This document shows positions 40,722 to 51,912 of a stretch of DNA of 64,000 nt, piece by piece (within the stretch, counting starts at the first letter, position 1; each line of letters opens with the position of its first letter). The stretch spans positions 225,327,034-225,391,033 of the forward strand of contig NC_050097.1 in assembly GCF_902167145.1 (NCBI RefSeq). The letters are read 5' to 3'. The notes below the pieces were generated by a model. The model searched no databases. It saw only the letters and a program-made list of their open reading frames with translations, and was not told where the DNA came from. The stretch comes from Zea mays. Its lineage: Eukaryota > Streptophyta > Magnoliopsida > Poales > Poaceae. Position numbers and translations under genes: made by a program.

Positions 40722-40732
40722 AGCTGCCATCA
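40722..40732. repeat. LINE target site duplication, 3' copy
   Basis: AGCTGCCATCA follows the short A-tail. The next six bases TATATA are host DNA, after which the large Helitron begins. Confidence 0.93.
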
Positions 40733-40738
40733 TATATA

Positions 40739-40774
40739 CTAGGTGAGTGCCCGTGCGTTGCAACGGAAAGATAT
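40739..40774 (-). other. Helitron 3' terminus: hairpin and CTAG
   Basis: On the minus strand CCGTTGCAACGCACGGGC can fold on the palindromic TTGCAA core, and CTAG follows some 10 bases later with host T next. This is the structural end signal of Helitrons. Confidence 0.9.
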
Positions 40775-41322
40775 AATACTACAATAACTTATGTACAAAT
40801 GTGTGTTATACTGTTATGAGAAAAGATTTGAGCTTGCACAAACACACTATTTTTACCTCTAACTTGCAATAGAGTCGTAAATCTTTGTATTTATAAGAAA
40901 GAAAAGAATGTACGAAGTACAAGCCTTCCTGTAAAGGGAGGATGAGACCCACCAAATAACAGAATTACATCTATGCTACTAAACAAAAAAAGCAAACCCC
41001 AGACACACAGTACACCTAAAACTAATCCATATGACTCCAAATCAAACAAACACATACTATTGATTCCAGAATTTCACCATTTGAAAAAAATAAATGAAGG
41101 TTAACCTTACAATACAAAATAAACTTCCGTCTTGCGAGGAACAGTAGATTGTTTCTATGAAACAAATACAAGTACTGTGAGGGTATGGCGGCGTGGTGGC
41201 CGGGTCGGGGTCGATGCAGTTTGTGGGGTCTCATATGAAGAAAAAGGTATCTACAAGTCAAGAATCAAGTAAAACCAGATTCTTAGTCATATTCTCGAGA
41301 TGTAAAAAGTAAAAGTGGGCTG

Positions 41323-42015
41323 CAGCATATTGTGGGGCAATCTCCTGTTATGTTTTAAAAATGATATATATCAGATGGGAAAAAGAAGATCCAAATCGAG
41401 AAGAACGAGTGTCTGTTCCATCACTAAACTAAAGTACCTGTAGATTTACTAAGAAACCTGAGTGGCCGAAGGATTTCAATCCAACAGCAACTGTAAGCCA
41501 GGCTGAAGCAATGATTGGACTCTTTGCTTCATTCAGACATAGCAAAGCAATACCTGGCCCCAGAAAGCCAACTGACTGCAGAATAGTCAGGAAGAGAAGT
41601 TAATGCAATAGGAAGTGTACATTTGAAATGACAAAACCAATATTGATAAAAATAAACTGCCAGTGTTGATGAAAATAAATTGCCAGTGTTCATGTAAGAC
41701 TTAACATGTTTGGTTTTTGTACCTTATGATTAATATTTAATAGATGACAACATATTAGGTCATGCTCTGATACACTACTATTTTTGTGGAGAGGTGCACA
41801 AGATCATACGAATAAAACAAATGAAAACTTTACTGACTTGCACTACTATTTTTGTTGAAGCAACACAGTTGCATTATCTTCCGTGTTAAAGTAATGTCTA
41901 TACCATTTCTAATAAGCATGTCCGATACAACACCAGCCACATAGCCTAAAACTGCCATCATCACCCATGGGAGTGAACTGAACCAAGCTGCTTCTCTCAG
42001 ATTGACATGATATAT
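41323..42015 (-). pseudogene. Captured exons of a PHT4-type anion/phosphate transporter
   Basis: Three minus-strand exon pieces are clear. 42015-41869: VNLREAAWFSSLPWVMMAVL, GYVAGVVSDMLIRNGIDITL, TRKIMQ. 41575-41438 (46 codons): SVGFLGPGIALLCLNEAKSP, IIASAWLTVAVGLKSFGHSG, FLVNLQ, with AG and GT borders. 41344-41323: EIAPQYA, partial. These match consecutive membrane segments of the plant PHT4 / probable anion transporter family (major facilitator superfamily). Only the C-terminal half is represented. The fragment cannot make a transporter; it is Helitron cargo. Confidence 0.85.
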
Positions 42016-43853
42016 CTGATCACCACGAAAGCAATATCAAGTTGAATACTGGGAAAAGTAATTTATATACTCAAGAAAATTGAAGCAGAGTGAAGTCTTA
42101 CAGTTTTGAAATCTGCAGACCAATGTATATGTGTAGCTTAAGAGTGTCCACAAGAAAGTCTTTTGTTCTTGTTGAAATCTGCATCAAGCAGGTCATGCTC
42201 TGAAATGGCCTATATTGATTATGCTCCAGATCGGCCTGAAAATGGAGCAAAAACATTACAGAGGCTATCATAAAATTGGTAATATCATAAAGTCCATGGA
42301 AGCTATTCTATTGCATGTCAGATATCCTAGAATATAAAAGGACGTAAAAGTCTTCTATAAAATGAAGACACAAAACATAGGAGGTATCTTGTTTGTATAA
42401 CAACCAAAGTTGCACTGTGTTGTTCATGTCAAACAGTTACAAAAGTAATCTAGATTAAGAACTTTTTGATAGTGCTAGTAGTATAAAGACTGTCAACTCC
42501 AATGCACATTCCACAACCACTAACATATATCAGTAACTATAGACACATGTAACTAAAACACTTTTTTTGAGAATTATTGTGATATGTATGCATGATATAG
42601 GTCTAGCAGGGAAAAATGCAAGGAAGGCATGCTGACAGTTCTTCCTGATAAAAAAAATATATGCACCACAGGGAAAAATACTTGAGACGAACTTCAGTAT
42701 TCAGTATCAACATAAGAGGCATGTAAGTATCATAGATTCATGTGACAAAAGGAAAACATTAATTACAAATGCTTACAGCAAATTCAGTTGTGCTCTTCAA
42801 CTTTAGCTAATTCTGTTAAGCCTTTGTGATCTTGAGCCTGCATAAATGGTGTTTCCTTTAAATTAGTTGGCTTCACTGGTTAGCATAAATGGTGTATCCT
42901 CAAAATTAGCGAGCTTCACTGGTTCTAAGTCGGGGAAACAGGGGTTGCTGCAATGTTACTGGATTCTGTTATAGTTCTTGAAAATAAAAAGGCCATTTTT
43001 CCTGTTAGCTATGTCTTCAGTTGTGCCGTGATTTTGGTTCACAAGTTCTTCATGTCACACAGCTGTAGGTTTAGGCATTAAAGGAGTAGAGATGATCTCT
43101 ATTCAAACATGCAGATCAAATTCGTGTGTTGGAATAATTGGGTTCACATGCAGATCAAATTCTGCACAGTTCTTTCTTTGACTGCAAGCTTTGTCAAGCA
43201 CTAAAATAGAGAGAATGAGTAAAAATCATTATTTTGCTATGATACTAAAAACAAAAAACCTGAGGTCCCAAAGAAACATAAGGCAAATTCTCCCAATCCT
43301 ACAACGCGGAGGCATGCTGGTTCCGCTCCATCCCAAAGGAACCCATTCCAAGATCCAAAATCTGAGACTAAGTCGTGTCTGCCCAAGCAGCTAAGCAACA
43401 AAATGATAAAGAGAAGCAGGTCAATCATGTTTGGAAGGACTAAATTGCATTGTCTAAACAACAAGCTAAACTCCACATGCAGTCATATGGTCTTGGTATA
43501 CCATGTCCCTTTTCCCCTATTCTACAGCATGTGCTTTTAGTCGCCGCATTCAAAAAGTAGAACCAAAATTTTATTATTTAAAAGGGAGGAGGGATCAATT
43601 TGGTTTGTTTGTGCTACATATTTTCTAGAAACCAGTCAGTAACACATTTCTTGGAACTAAAGGGAAGACCACAATCGATCAAAAGTGTTAGAGCATCTGG
43701 GATCAGCCAAACAAGTAAATCCAGAGCAATTTAGGGCAACTGTCACTTGGAGCACATACTGCTCCAAATGCTACATTTTTTAAAACAAAAATAGTGTGAT
43801 ATGATTATAAAAAACAACACATAAAAACTATCATAAGAAGAAAGTCAGTTCAC
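42016..43853 (-). other. Helitron interior without recognised exons
   Basis: AT-rich, intron-like DNA. Short conserved-looking words occur (for example around 42850 and 42895, GCATAAATGGTGT and GTTGGCTTCACTGGTT repeated about 50 bp apart), but I see no protein family on either strand. Confidence 0.4.
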
Positions 43854-44329
43854 CTCCACCAAAAAGCAGAGCTCCCATATGATCCTTGACAAACTTTAGA
43901 ATAAGTGCTATGTATTTTCTCCCCTTTGGTTGTCGCTTCAAGTATTCCAACGGCCAGCACCGCAAGATATTGCTATGAACCCTCCTTCTGGATCGCCAGC
44001 TGAATATGGCGGTGAGTCACCTCTAAGAAAAGCTTTTACGTACAATTAGTTCCACATAATATTTGAATATAAGTCGACTATTGATATATTCTTTGGATCA
44101 AAGGTCTATCGATAAGATGACGAATTCGATGGCACTATCATAAAGCTAGAACATCAAAATAAAAAAAAATGCACAAATACTTAATTTCTCGTATGCTATA
44201 AAACCTTTCCTCACTCATAATCATATTTATCTGATAATGAGCTAGCAAGTCAACATATCGTCGAATAGGAGAGGTGAACTGCACGTAACCAGGAATTTTA
44301 TGAACTGAGACAAATACACCAGCTTTCAA
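43854..44329 (-). pseudogene. Captured exons of an organellar RNase II (RNB) exoribonuclease
   Basis: The first piece (44329-44231) encodes FLKAGVFVSVHKIPGYVQFT then SPIRRYVDLLAHYQ, the GYxxFTSPIRRYxDLLxHYQ signature of the RNB domain. The second (about 43975-43854) reads ILRCWPLEYLKRQPKGRKYI, ALILKFVKDHMGALLFGG, as in plant RNR1-type ribonuclease II, ending at a GT donor. After LLAHYQ the expected GT donor reads AT (CAG then ATAAAT), so splicing there is probably lost. RNR1 proteins mature organellar rRNA in plants; this copy is only a fragment. Confidence 0.85.
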
Positions 44330-44361
44330 AAAAAACTCCCAGTAAACCTTGTAGGATTTAC

Positions 44362-44636
44362 CTTGAGCTCGTTGTACTTGTTCATCAGCTTCCTTTCGCG
44401 AAGTTCAGCTGGTGAACAAAAAATCAACCATCAGGTTGAGGAACAGATAGTAACCATTTGATTAGAAGATAGACAGACAGTGAGGAGATGAAGGAGGTAT
44501 TGGGATTGAGGAACTCACATTTCTTCAGATAGTATGGTCGTTTTCCAGCCGTTGCTGCCTCCCTCTCTTTCTTGATATGCTCACACAAGATTTCCGATTC
44601 AACGTTCTTAGGAGGATGAGACTTCAACTGCTTATC
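44362..44636 (-). pseudogene. Captured exons of RRP36 (rRNA processing protein)
   Basis: Exon 44636-44519: DKQLKSHPPKNVESEILCEH, IKKEREAATAGKRPYYLKK, between AG and GT. Exon 44408-44362: ELRERKLMNKYNELK, again with AG and GT borders. Both are diagnostic for the RRP36/DUF947 family, where KREREA-x-GKxPYYLKKSE and RKLxxKYxELK follow each other. RRP36 acts in early 18S rRNA processing in the nucleolus. Only the C-terminal region is present. It lies between NOC4 and RNase II pieces, all co-oriented. Confidence 0.85.
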
Positions 44637-44877
44637 CTGTAGGTAGTTACATTCCAGGAATCAACTAAACCAATCAATCATATTGCTCCCAGAAGCATAC
44701 AAAGGTCAGCTTTTAAAAGTTCTCTCATAGATGTCAGCTTGTTTCTGGCAAGGCGTAACAGCTAACATCATCTTTAACTCCATTCAGATAAAAAATCACA
44801 ACTGTTGTCTAGTTTGTGATGCAATAACAAATAATTATATCCACACTTACTTGCAAAAAATACTTTTTTCCACTTAC

Positions 44878-45934
44878 TTGCAAAAATATTGATCGGTGTT
44901 TTGCCATGAAAACAACATGAGTGAGTAGTGCATAAAGCTTTTCATAGAATTTTCGATACTCCAGACCGTGTTGTGTCATAAGAATGAAAAGACCACTTAA
45001 GGCCATCACACTGATAACACCACCAATGTCATATGATCTAGTCAAGAAATCACTGCAGAATAAATAAAAAAAGTATACATACGACAAGATATATGTCAGT
45101 GAAATATGAAATGATGTGCAAATAATACAGAAATCGTACAACCTACCATAAGATGGAAGGGTTTGACATTGAAGGAATGACATTTTGATGAATTAAAGCA
45201 AGGACCTGCAAGATACCCCAAAAATCAAGGCAGGAAACCATAGCCAACAATGAAGCACCTAACTACTACAAAATAAAGTGAGTGTTCGTGATGTAGATGA
45301 GGGAAACAGACAATGAATATTTTCATCTTCCTAAGTTATTATATTGTTACCATACCACAATGCGCTAAACTGCGCATAGGATAAGAAAAACATTGCTGCA
45401 AGGATTTATAATTCAGATACAACAATTACCATAGTTATCTTTTTCAGGGCAAGAACATCTTTACCTCCTTGTACACATCAAGTGGTAGTGGTAACATGAG
45501 AAAAGACAGCCATGCTTTGGTGAACTTCAATTTTAGTTTCAATTTTAGTTTCCTAAATAATTCCATCAGTTAATACCCAGAACATTTGAGCTTAAGCTGT
45601 AAAATGATGAAGTACCTTGAAAGAGTCATTTTCTCCTTTAGAAGACAGACCTTCATCAGAAGTACAAAACCAGAAGTCAAGAGTAAGAACACTAATCAGA
45701 CCTTAGTGCATACACATATGTGGGTTCATAAAAGCACGAATTAAAGCATAAATCATTTAAATGGGAATTATTTTGTAGGCTCACAGAAACACATGAAATT
45801 ACTACTGTATTATAAATAAGAGGAAAGTTTTAAAGTGTCAAACAAATAATAAAATACTCACCAACAGTATCCACATATCAAATGTTGATTCCTTTTGAAA
45901 ATCCATCAAAGGAACATGTGCCAAAAGATTGTAT
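44878..45934 (-). pseudogene. Captured exons of NOC4 (nucleolar complex protein 4)
   Basis: Five exon pieces in order on the minus strand: 45934-45862 ([20 protein letters not shown], the part fused to the ERF exon); about 45685-45616 (FWFCTSDEGLSSKGENDSFK); 45553-45465 (KFTKAWLSFLMLPLPLDVYK); 45205-45147 (VLALIHQNVIPSMSNPSIL); 45052-44878 (DFLTRSYDIGGVISVMALSG, LFILMTQHGLEYRKFYEKLY, ALLTHVVFMAKHRSIFLQ). The last two are the CBF/NOC4 domain. NOC4 helps export of the small ribosomal subunit. Borders are mostly AG/GT. A 12-bp tandem duplication (AATTTTAGTTTC) alters the third piece. Confidence 0.88.
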
Positions 45935-46188
45935 ACGTTGTGCTGCGCGTTGAGGTTGAGCAGGTCGTAGGCCGGGACGGCGGCGGCGCCCCTGGCGGAG
46001 GCAGCGAGCCACCTAAGCCTCTGGTGCGCGGCGGTGGAGGAGACGGCGGAGGCACGGAGGTGCGGCAGGTTGAGGAAGGCGTCGGGGCCGTAGAGCCTGC
46101 ACGCGACCTCGTCGTAGGCGAGCGCGGCCTCCTCGGCAGTGGCGAAGGAGCCGAGCCAAAGGCGGGTGCGCTTGTTGGGCTCTCGGAT
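45862..46188 (-). pseudogene. Chimeric exon: AP2/ERF domain fused in frame to NOC4
   Basis: The minus-strand exon of 327 bp (109 codons, no stop) begins after an AG acceptor with [40 protein letters not shown] and LPHLRA, the second half of an AP2/ERF DNA-binding domain of DREB kind, and continues [12 protein letters not shown]. At about 45935 the sequence passes straight into the NOC4 piece ([10 protein letters not shown]) and ends at a GT donor (45861-45856). The first half of the AP2 domain, with the main DNA-contacting residues, is absent. It is cargo of the Helitron; expression as a read-through chimera is possible but not shown. Confidence 0.85.
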
Positions 46189-48720
46189 CTATGATAAAAA
46201 CCAGGAAGCAACACAAACCAGAAGATATCTTGCAGAATAGTTGGTGTTCAACCGCAGGTCATCAATATCCAAGCTTTCTAAAGATCCAGATATAAGAACA
46301 TGCAGGAGACAACACAGACAAATAAGATTTTTGGCACTGGGATCTAAAATATATATGTGCAACTCTAGACTACTATAGGGTACAGATTTGAAACATTTGG
46401 GATGATGCTGGAGTGATAGATGTAGTAGTTGGATTGCACAAATAAAATGAAAAAATACCAGTTCAGAAACAAGAATTAGTAGTAGAAACAGGCTAAGTAA
46501 AATTGTACACTCCTGGCTTGTTTGAAGAGATGAGGAAGTTGCCTGAGTTGTGGTGCCGGTGACTGATGTGCTGGCAGCAGCAGTAGAAACACCTAGTATA
46601 AGAAAAAACATACAATTAGGCTACCATAGATCCAAGTTAAATGTTACTGCATTCTCAGGAATCATCCTCATAGGTCTAATTCAGACAAGTAATGGACACA
46701 CTTCTACAGACTAATGTAAACAAGGGATGTCACACAAAAAAAGTAGTTGGAATTCGAACAATTAGGTTAATGCCCATCACTGAAAGTGGCTTTCTGGAAG
46801 CCTAGGGGTCAAATTTGAAGAACATGTCTGATTAGCCTTTTAAAGTATTATCCTGATCTATAGTAGTGGAGTTTTATTAGGCCAGCTAATGGAACACGTG
46901 AGAAGCAGATATAATTTGAGAATCCATTTGCTTTTAGTTTTATATGTCACATTAAATAGAACCATCTTTTGTTGAAGTGCAACCATCTTCCTAAATTGGA
47001 TATGTAGAACAAACCAGGTGTACAAAGGCATGATAATAGGATATTGGCAATTGACATAGACAAAAATGTTTGTGTGGTTATGCAGAACACACATCACACA
47101 TCATACTTTTATTGTATAAACAAAAGGTTCCAATTAATACCTTATTCCCTTGGCATATTCAAGAATCTGGTTGAAGTTTGTTTTCTGCCAATAATTTCTC
47201 TCCATGCAGCTCCCATGCAAAAACAGGTGCTTCCAGTCTCTCTTGCCTATAAAAAATAGTTGTTTAGAGAATAATTTCGTGTCTCCTTCACCAATTTCTA
47301 CAGCCTGAAGTCACATTCCGAAAGGGCTTGCAAGCAGTAAGAATTATGGTACATGAAGGATTCAACAAAAGCACACAATTGTGGATACTCCACACCCACC
47401 ATAAATTATTTGGATTTATGTCTTCATGTGTTTTTTCTTATCGGCAACCCAATACATGGACTACTCCAATGTTCATGGATCACACCATCAAACCCCCAAA
47501 AATGTTCAAAACTGTATTCAAGGAATTGTTTTGAAGTTATGAGGTAATGCTTTAGTTCATGTTGACCAGGACTAATTTTGGTATGTGTCTGTGCATCAAG
47601 ACTGAAGCATGCAATTCTCCCTAGACAGTCTGCTTATTGCCACTGGCGAATGCACTATTCGATATATTGCAGAGTAAATTTATAGGTTTGAGTGGCAGGT
47701 TTGAGTGTTTGACCTTTCAGACAGGCAGCTGGTTGTTTCAGCATTTCAAATAATAAATATATTTGACATTGTACTGCATATAGATATAAATTTTAGATTT
47801 GGGGACCTAAGGCTTTCACTCACCTTGATGTTGTGCCCTCGTCCACAACAGCCAAAGAAAAGAAAATCTTGAATGAAGCGAAATCTGCTAAACAAGCAAA
47901 GGAGCATCATGTTATCAGGTTATAGATTGTTGGATTTAGAGTAGGCAGTAGAATAGAGATGGAACCCAACAGGAGCAAACAAAAGTAGGTATATCACTAA
48001 AAATAAAATTAAAATAAAGCAAAACTGACCTCTGTCTGGACCATCCCAGGTCGTTGGTACCTAAAATTCTTTACTGTTTTGGCAAGATCGTAAGATCTTT
48101 TATCTCTAAGAAGAATTCACTCAATTGTAGTATGGATTGTGATTAAAGTTATAGGGTGACATGGCTTAGGTGAAGAAAAAGTTCTTTAGAAGAATTGACT
48201 TGATTGAATGTTCCTACTTTCCTATCTCCAGTTTCTTCAGTAAGATTAGACACTGCAGATCTGGATCATTACGTGATGTTCAGTTGGGTGATTACAAAGC
48301 AAGTTTCATTGGTTGTGTGTAGTGGGGATTCTGTGCTTTTTCAGATAATCAAGTAGAGAAATCTGTGGTTCTGAACTTGTCATGTTTCTTCCTTAGGAGA
48401 ATTTGAGAACATAACGACCACACTCACAGTAGATTTGGTTTAATTAAAGAGAATTTTTATTTCCATTTCCATCATGACATGAAAATGGCTAAATATCTAT
48501 AAACCAAGGAAACAAGTTTTTTACCAATTTAGCTTTCCTTTAATTGTGTTCAAAATTAGTAGGGGAATCGTCAATGCAATTTACCATTGCTAAAATGGTT
48601 GTTCCCATTAATCCAGCTCTAGTACCCTTCGCTTCCTATGCAAGCCAAAGCAAGCACACAATTTGTGAATATGTATAAAGAAATAACAAAACAAGGAATG
48701 TGAAACACACTTTATCTTAC
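46189..48720 (-). other. Helitron interior; one unassigned exon-like piece
   Basis: Mostly intron-like. Near 46592-46500 the minus strand has an acceptor TACTAG followed by an open Ser/Thr-rich piece (VSTAAASTSVTGTTTQATSS), which I cannot assign. Another open piece after an AG near 48640 (KGTRAGLMGTTILAM) is also unassigned. Otherwise I see nothing. Confidence 0.4.
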
Positions 48721-48798
48721 CTTATTCTTGAGATTCACTGAAACTAAATGGTTGTCGATCCCATTGGAGACGACTTTATATCCTTTTGCAGTCAGGCT
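48721..48798 (-). pseudogene. Captured exon of serine hydroxymethyltransferase
   Basis: A 78-bp exon (26 codons) with AG acceptor and GT donor encodes SLTAKGYKVVSNGIDNHLVS then VNLKNK. The pattern KGYxLVSGGTDNHLVLVNL-x-NK is diagnostic for the SHMT C-terminal half; the GGTDNH loop here reads NGIDNH. SHMT converts serine and tetrahydrofolate to glycine. Only this exon was recognised. Confidence 0.75.
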
Positions 48799-50982
48799 CT
48801 AATAACAATGTACCCATCAATAAGTGATTCAAATTCTCAAGCACAATTGATAATGCTGCAAAACTACACATTTGTGTTTCTTTCAGCTGAAGTTAATATA
48901 AATGTCTGCTGAGTTATTTTATTCTTTTGGCTGAATATAGTACTGACGAGAATGGAACTATATGAAAGTATCATAGGTATCGTTGATGAGAAAATAAAAA
49001 ACGGTGAAGAGCATCAGGACATGAACCGCTCGCGATCGTCGTGCGCCTGCGAAGATCCCCTTCTCGATCAGCTTTGGCCATCATGGTCAATTCAGATGAC
49101 GACAAATAAGAAAAGAAACTAAAAGCGAAAACAGGCAGATCTAACTATTTTTGCTGCTTTCTCTCGGATGTCATCCTGCAAGGAAGACATGTAAACTGCA
49201 GAAGAATCGACACGACATCAGATTTATATCGCCCATCTGCTTGTACTCTCTTCACAGATAAAGAACCAACAGTTAAGCCTCGCATAACACAAGAGAAGAG
49301 GAAGTCTATTGGAAATAGAATGAAAAAGCAACAGAAAAGAGCACGAACAGAGGGTGCCGCCCCAAACCTAGGAGACTATACCTCGTGATAGGCGTAGCAG
49401 TGTCGGTGCAGATCTCGCAGATCTGGTCCAACCTACCGCGTGCATGGCGAACATGGCTTGGTCCGGCTAGGATTCAACTCCGGCAGGGGTGGAGGAGACG
49501 GGTCTACAACTCCGAGGTGAGATGTATGGGGTAGCGGTGAGGCGGCATCAGCGAAGAAGGACATCAAGGTAAGAGGCCAGCTTGATGTGTCCTACACCAA
49601 GAGATAGAAAAGCAAATTTTTAGATAAACCTGGGTAATTGTCTTCTCTATACCTTTTACCACACATAATTCTGAAATAATAATGAACACATAATTCAAAG
49701 TTGTTCTTTATAGAGAAATATCTTCTATCGGTGGCCACTTAATCTTCACTGAACACTATAAACATCTGATTGTATCCACTTCAATCAAATCACTCTATGT
49801 AAATGGAGCATCAAGGGCCATTCATGGTGGGTAGTGACCTATTGGTCCCTAAACACCACCTTTTACCTCTACAGACTAATAGACACATCGAATCCTACCA
49901 AATTCATTTGCCATAAGCAGAAGTGCACACAAAGGTAATAAATGCTTAAGATATTACATCTAAAATATCAATTTGTTCACATTTATCATAGCTGAATATT
50001 TAAGCTAGCTTCTACTGTATCGAGCAACCGAGGTGGCACTAATCGGCGGGGTGTCCAGCATATCGTGTACTCGGTCGACCCATTATGGTATCACAAATAA
50101 ACGATGGCATATGGTAACACAAATAAAGATGCATCAAAATACTAATCATGCTTAACCAGGTATTTTGTTATGTAATAAAAAATATAGTCCAAGTATTGAA
50201 TGATCATCAAAGAGAGATAAACATATAACAACCAGTGAAGCTAAGAAAATACTAATCATGCTTTCAGAAGGCTGGCAATGTTTTCTAGGCTATTGATATT
50301 TGCAACTAAATCTATGTTCTTCTCTGCAGTAATAGCACTGTTTAAGGTAATAGTGAATCATATGAAATATAACTCCTTATGATATCTAGCATTTTTTGTC
50401 TGCTCTTGATCACTATATAATGGTGTGATGTACATTCATCTTGGTTAACTAAATGAGTATCACATGTCGGTTCTAGAGAAACCAATGTGAAAGATAGTGA
50501 CATGCTTTTGTTTCTTCTACTCTTTGAACGCCAACTTAGCTATATCTTTTTGAGGAACATGCTTTTCTTTTGGTTGACAGAAGCTTGGCCATAAAAAATT
50601 AGAATTTGCTAAATGGGCCAAGGTGGAACCACATAATCTGCTATCTATTGAAATGAGTTTGTGAATAAGTGGTAAGGCGTTAACTGCTGCTTTGAACTGT
50701 TCTGGAATCTCCATCAGTAAAGCTTGTGAATAAGTGGTACTGGTAAGGCATACCTACGATGTTCTGCTATCTGTTGAGGAACATGATTTTCTTTTGGTTG
50801 ACAGAAGCTTGGCGAGGTGGAGAACAAGCGGGGTTGATGTTGGTGGTGCTGGGCCAGCGGTGGCTGTTGCGAGGCGAGCGCCATGCCGAGCGGGCAGTGG
50901 CGGCCGTTGCGGGCGAGCCTCCATGGTTGAGGGCGGCAGTTGCGAGGAAGCGAAAGAGGCAACAATAGGGTCACCGACGTAC
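48799..50982 (-). other. Helitron interior without assigned exons; local duplication
   Basis: Intron-like AT-rich DNA. At 50551 and 50776 the words GAGGAACATG and TTGGTTGACAGAAGCTTGG recur about 225 bp apart, each near GTGAATAAGTGGTA, so a segment was duplicated. An acceptor-bounded piece near 49180 (DDIREKAAKIVRSA) is unassigned. Confidence 0.4.
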
Positions 50983-51204
50983 CTTGGCGACGTCGAGGGG
51001 GTTGACGGGAATGGAGGACACGACGGCGGCGTCGGCCGCCACCAGAGCCCGCTTGGTGAATCCGGCGAATCCCCTAGCCTTACTCCATGGCTGCCCGACC
51101 ACGTTGAGAGCGGAGGCAGGGGAAGGGACCGGAAGGAGGAGGGGCGCTAACCATCTCGGGTGGGAGTGGCGGGCATGGGGAGGACAAGGGCGGCGGGGAT
51201 GCAC
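50983..51204 (-). pseudogene. Captured first exon of a mitochondrial carrier (MTM1-like)
   Basis: The minus-strand frame ends GFAGFTKRALVAADAAVVSS, IPVNPLDVAK and then a GT donor (GTACGT). Px(D/E)xxK at the end of the first membrane helix (NPLDVAK) is the mitochondrial carrier signature; the run ER/KRAL-AA-AAV-S-VNPLDVAK, with an exon ending there, best recalls plant MTM1/SLC25A39-40-type carriers. Upstream on the minus strand (51205-51470) are GC-rich first-exon-like frames. It lies nearest the Helitron 5' end, so its promoter may have been captured too (inference). Confidence 0.65.
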
Positions 51205-51674
51205 GTTGATGGTGCGGTAGGGGCGAACGAGGCGGGGGAGGGGAACACGCGGGTGATGGGGGCGACGCCGGAGCTAGCGGATTGGGATGCGGAGTGGTGC
51301 GGTTGTTGAGCGGAGGCAAGGTGGGTGCGGATCTGCCCGGCCATTTCGCGGAGACGGGCGATGTACATGCGTCGCTGGGCCAACGATGGGCCTTTGGTCC
51401 ACACGCTGGGCCGCACGAACCCCTAGCACAGGCGCACTGGTATGGCATTTGTTTCATTAGTGCCACACCGGCTATTGAGAGTGACGGAACATGGTTTATA
51501 AGCGTAGCTGTGTATCATATGTTGCTCACAGAGAGAGATGGAACGTGGCTTATGAACCTGTGTATGAACTGTTTATTTTGTTGCGCGGGACTAACGGAGG
51601 CAGAACAACCGTTGGCAGAACGCGTCAGAGGCAGAACGGCAGACTACTATTACTTACTTAATAAGTAGTAGAGA
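51205..51674 (-). other. Helitron 5' end region
   Basis: From the TC terminus (51674) inward there is AT-moderate DNA with two near-repeats (GATGGAACGTGG, GACGGAACATGG), then a GC-rich stretch with overlapping frames (MYIARLREMAGQIRTHLA at 51370 and others). No domain is recognised. Confidence 0.4.

Positions 51675-51912
<238 letters not shown>

Larger units (their letters stand above)
40739..51674 (-). mobile_element. H1: 10.9-kb gene-fragment-carrying Helitron
   Basis: On the minus strand the 5' end is TCTCTACTACTTATTAAG at 51674, preceded by host A (T at 51675 on the plus strand). The 3' end is a hairpin in CCGTTGCAACGCACGGGC, then CACTCAC and CTAG at 40742-40739, followed by host T. This fits the known maize Helitron termini and A^T insertion without duplication. 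It carries pieces of at least seven unrelated genes, all in the same orientation as the element and separated by intron remnants with GT/AG borders. No Rep/helicase is seen, so it is non-autonomous. Confidence 0.93.

Noticed and set aside
40739..40774. Considering this end as part of the LINE 3' UTR
   Set aside because: The 11-bp target duplication ends the LINE at 40721; the hairpin/CTAG signature recurs at 51912 and partly at 62249 and belongs to Helitrons.
41323..51204. Real host genes (NOC4, RRP36, RNR1, PHT4, SHMT, carrier, ERF)
   Set aside because: Each is represented by one to five exons only, interrupted by exons of other genes, and all lie between Helitron termini. They are cargo, not functional loci.
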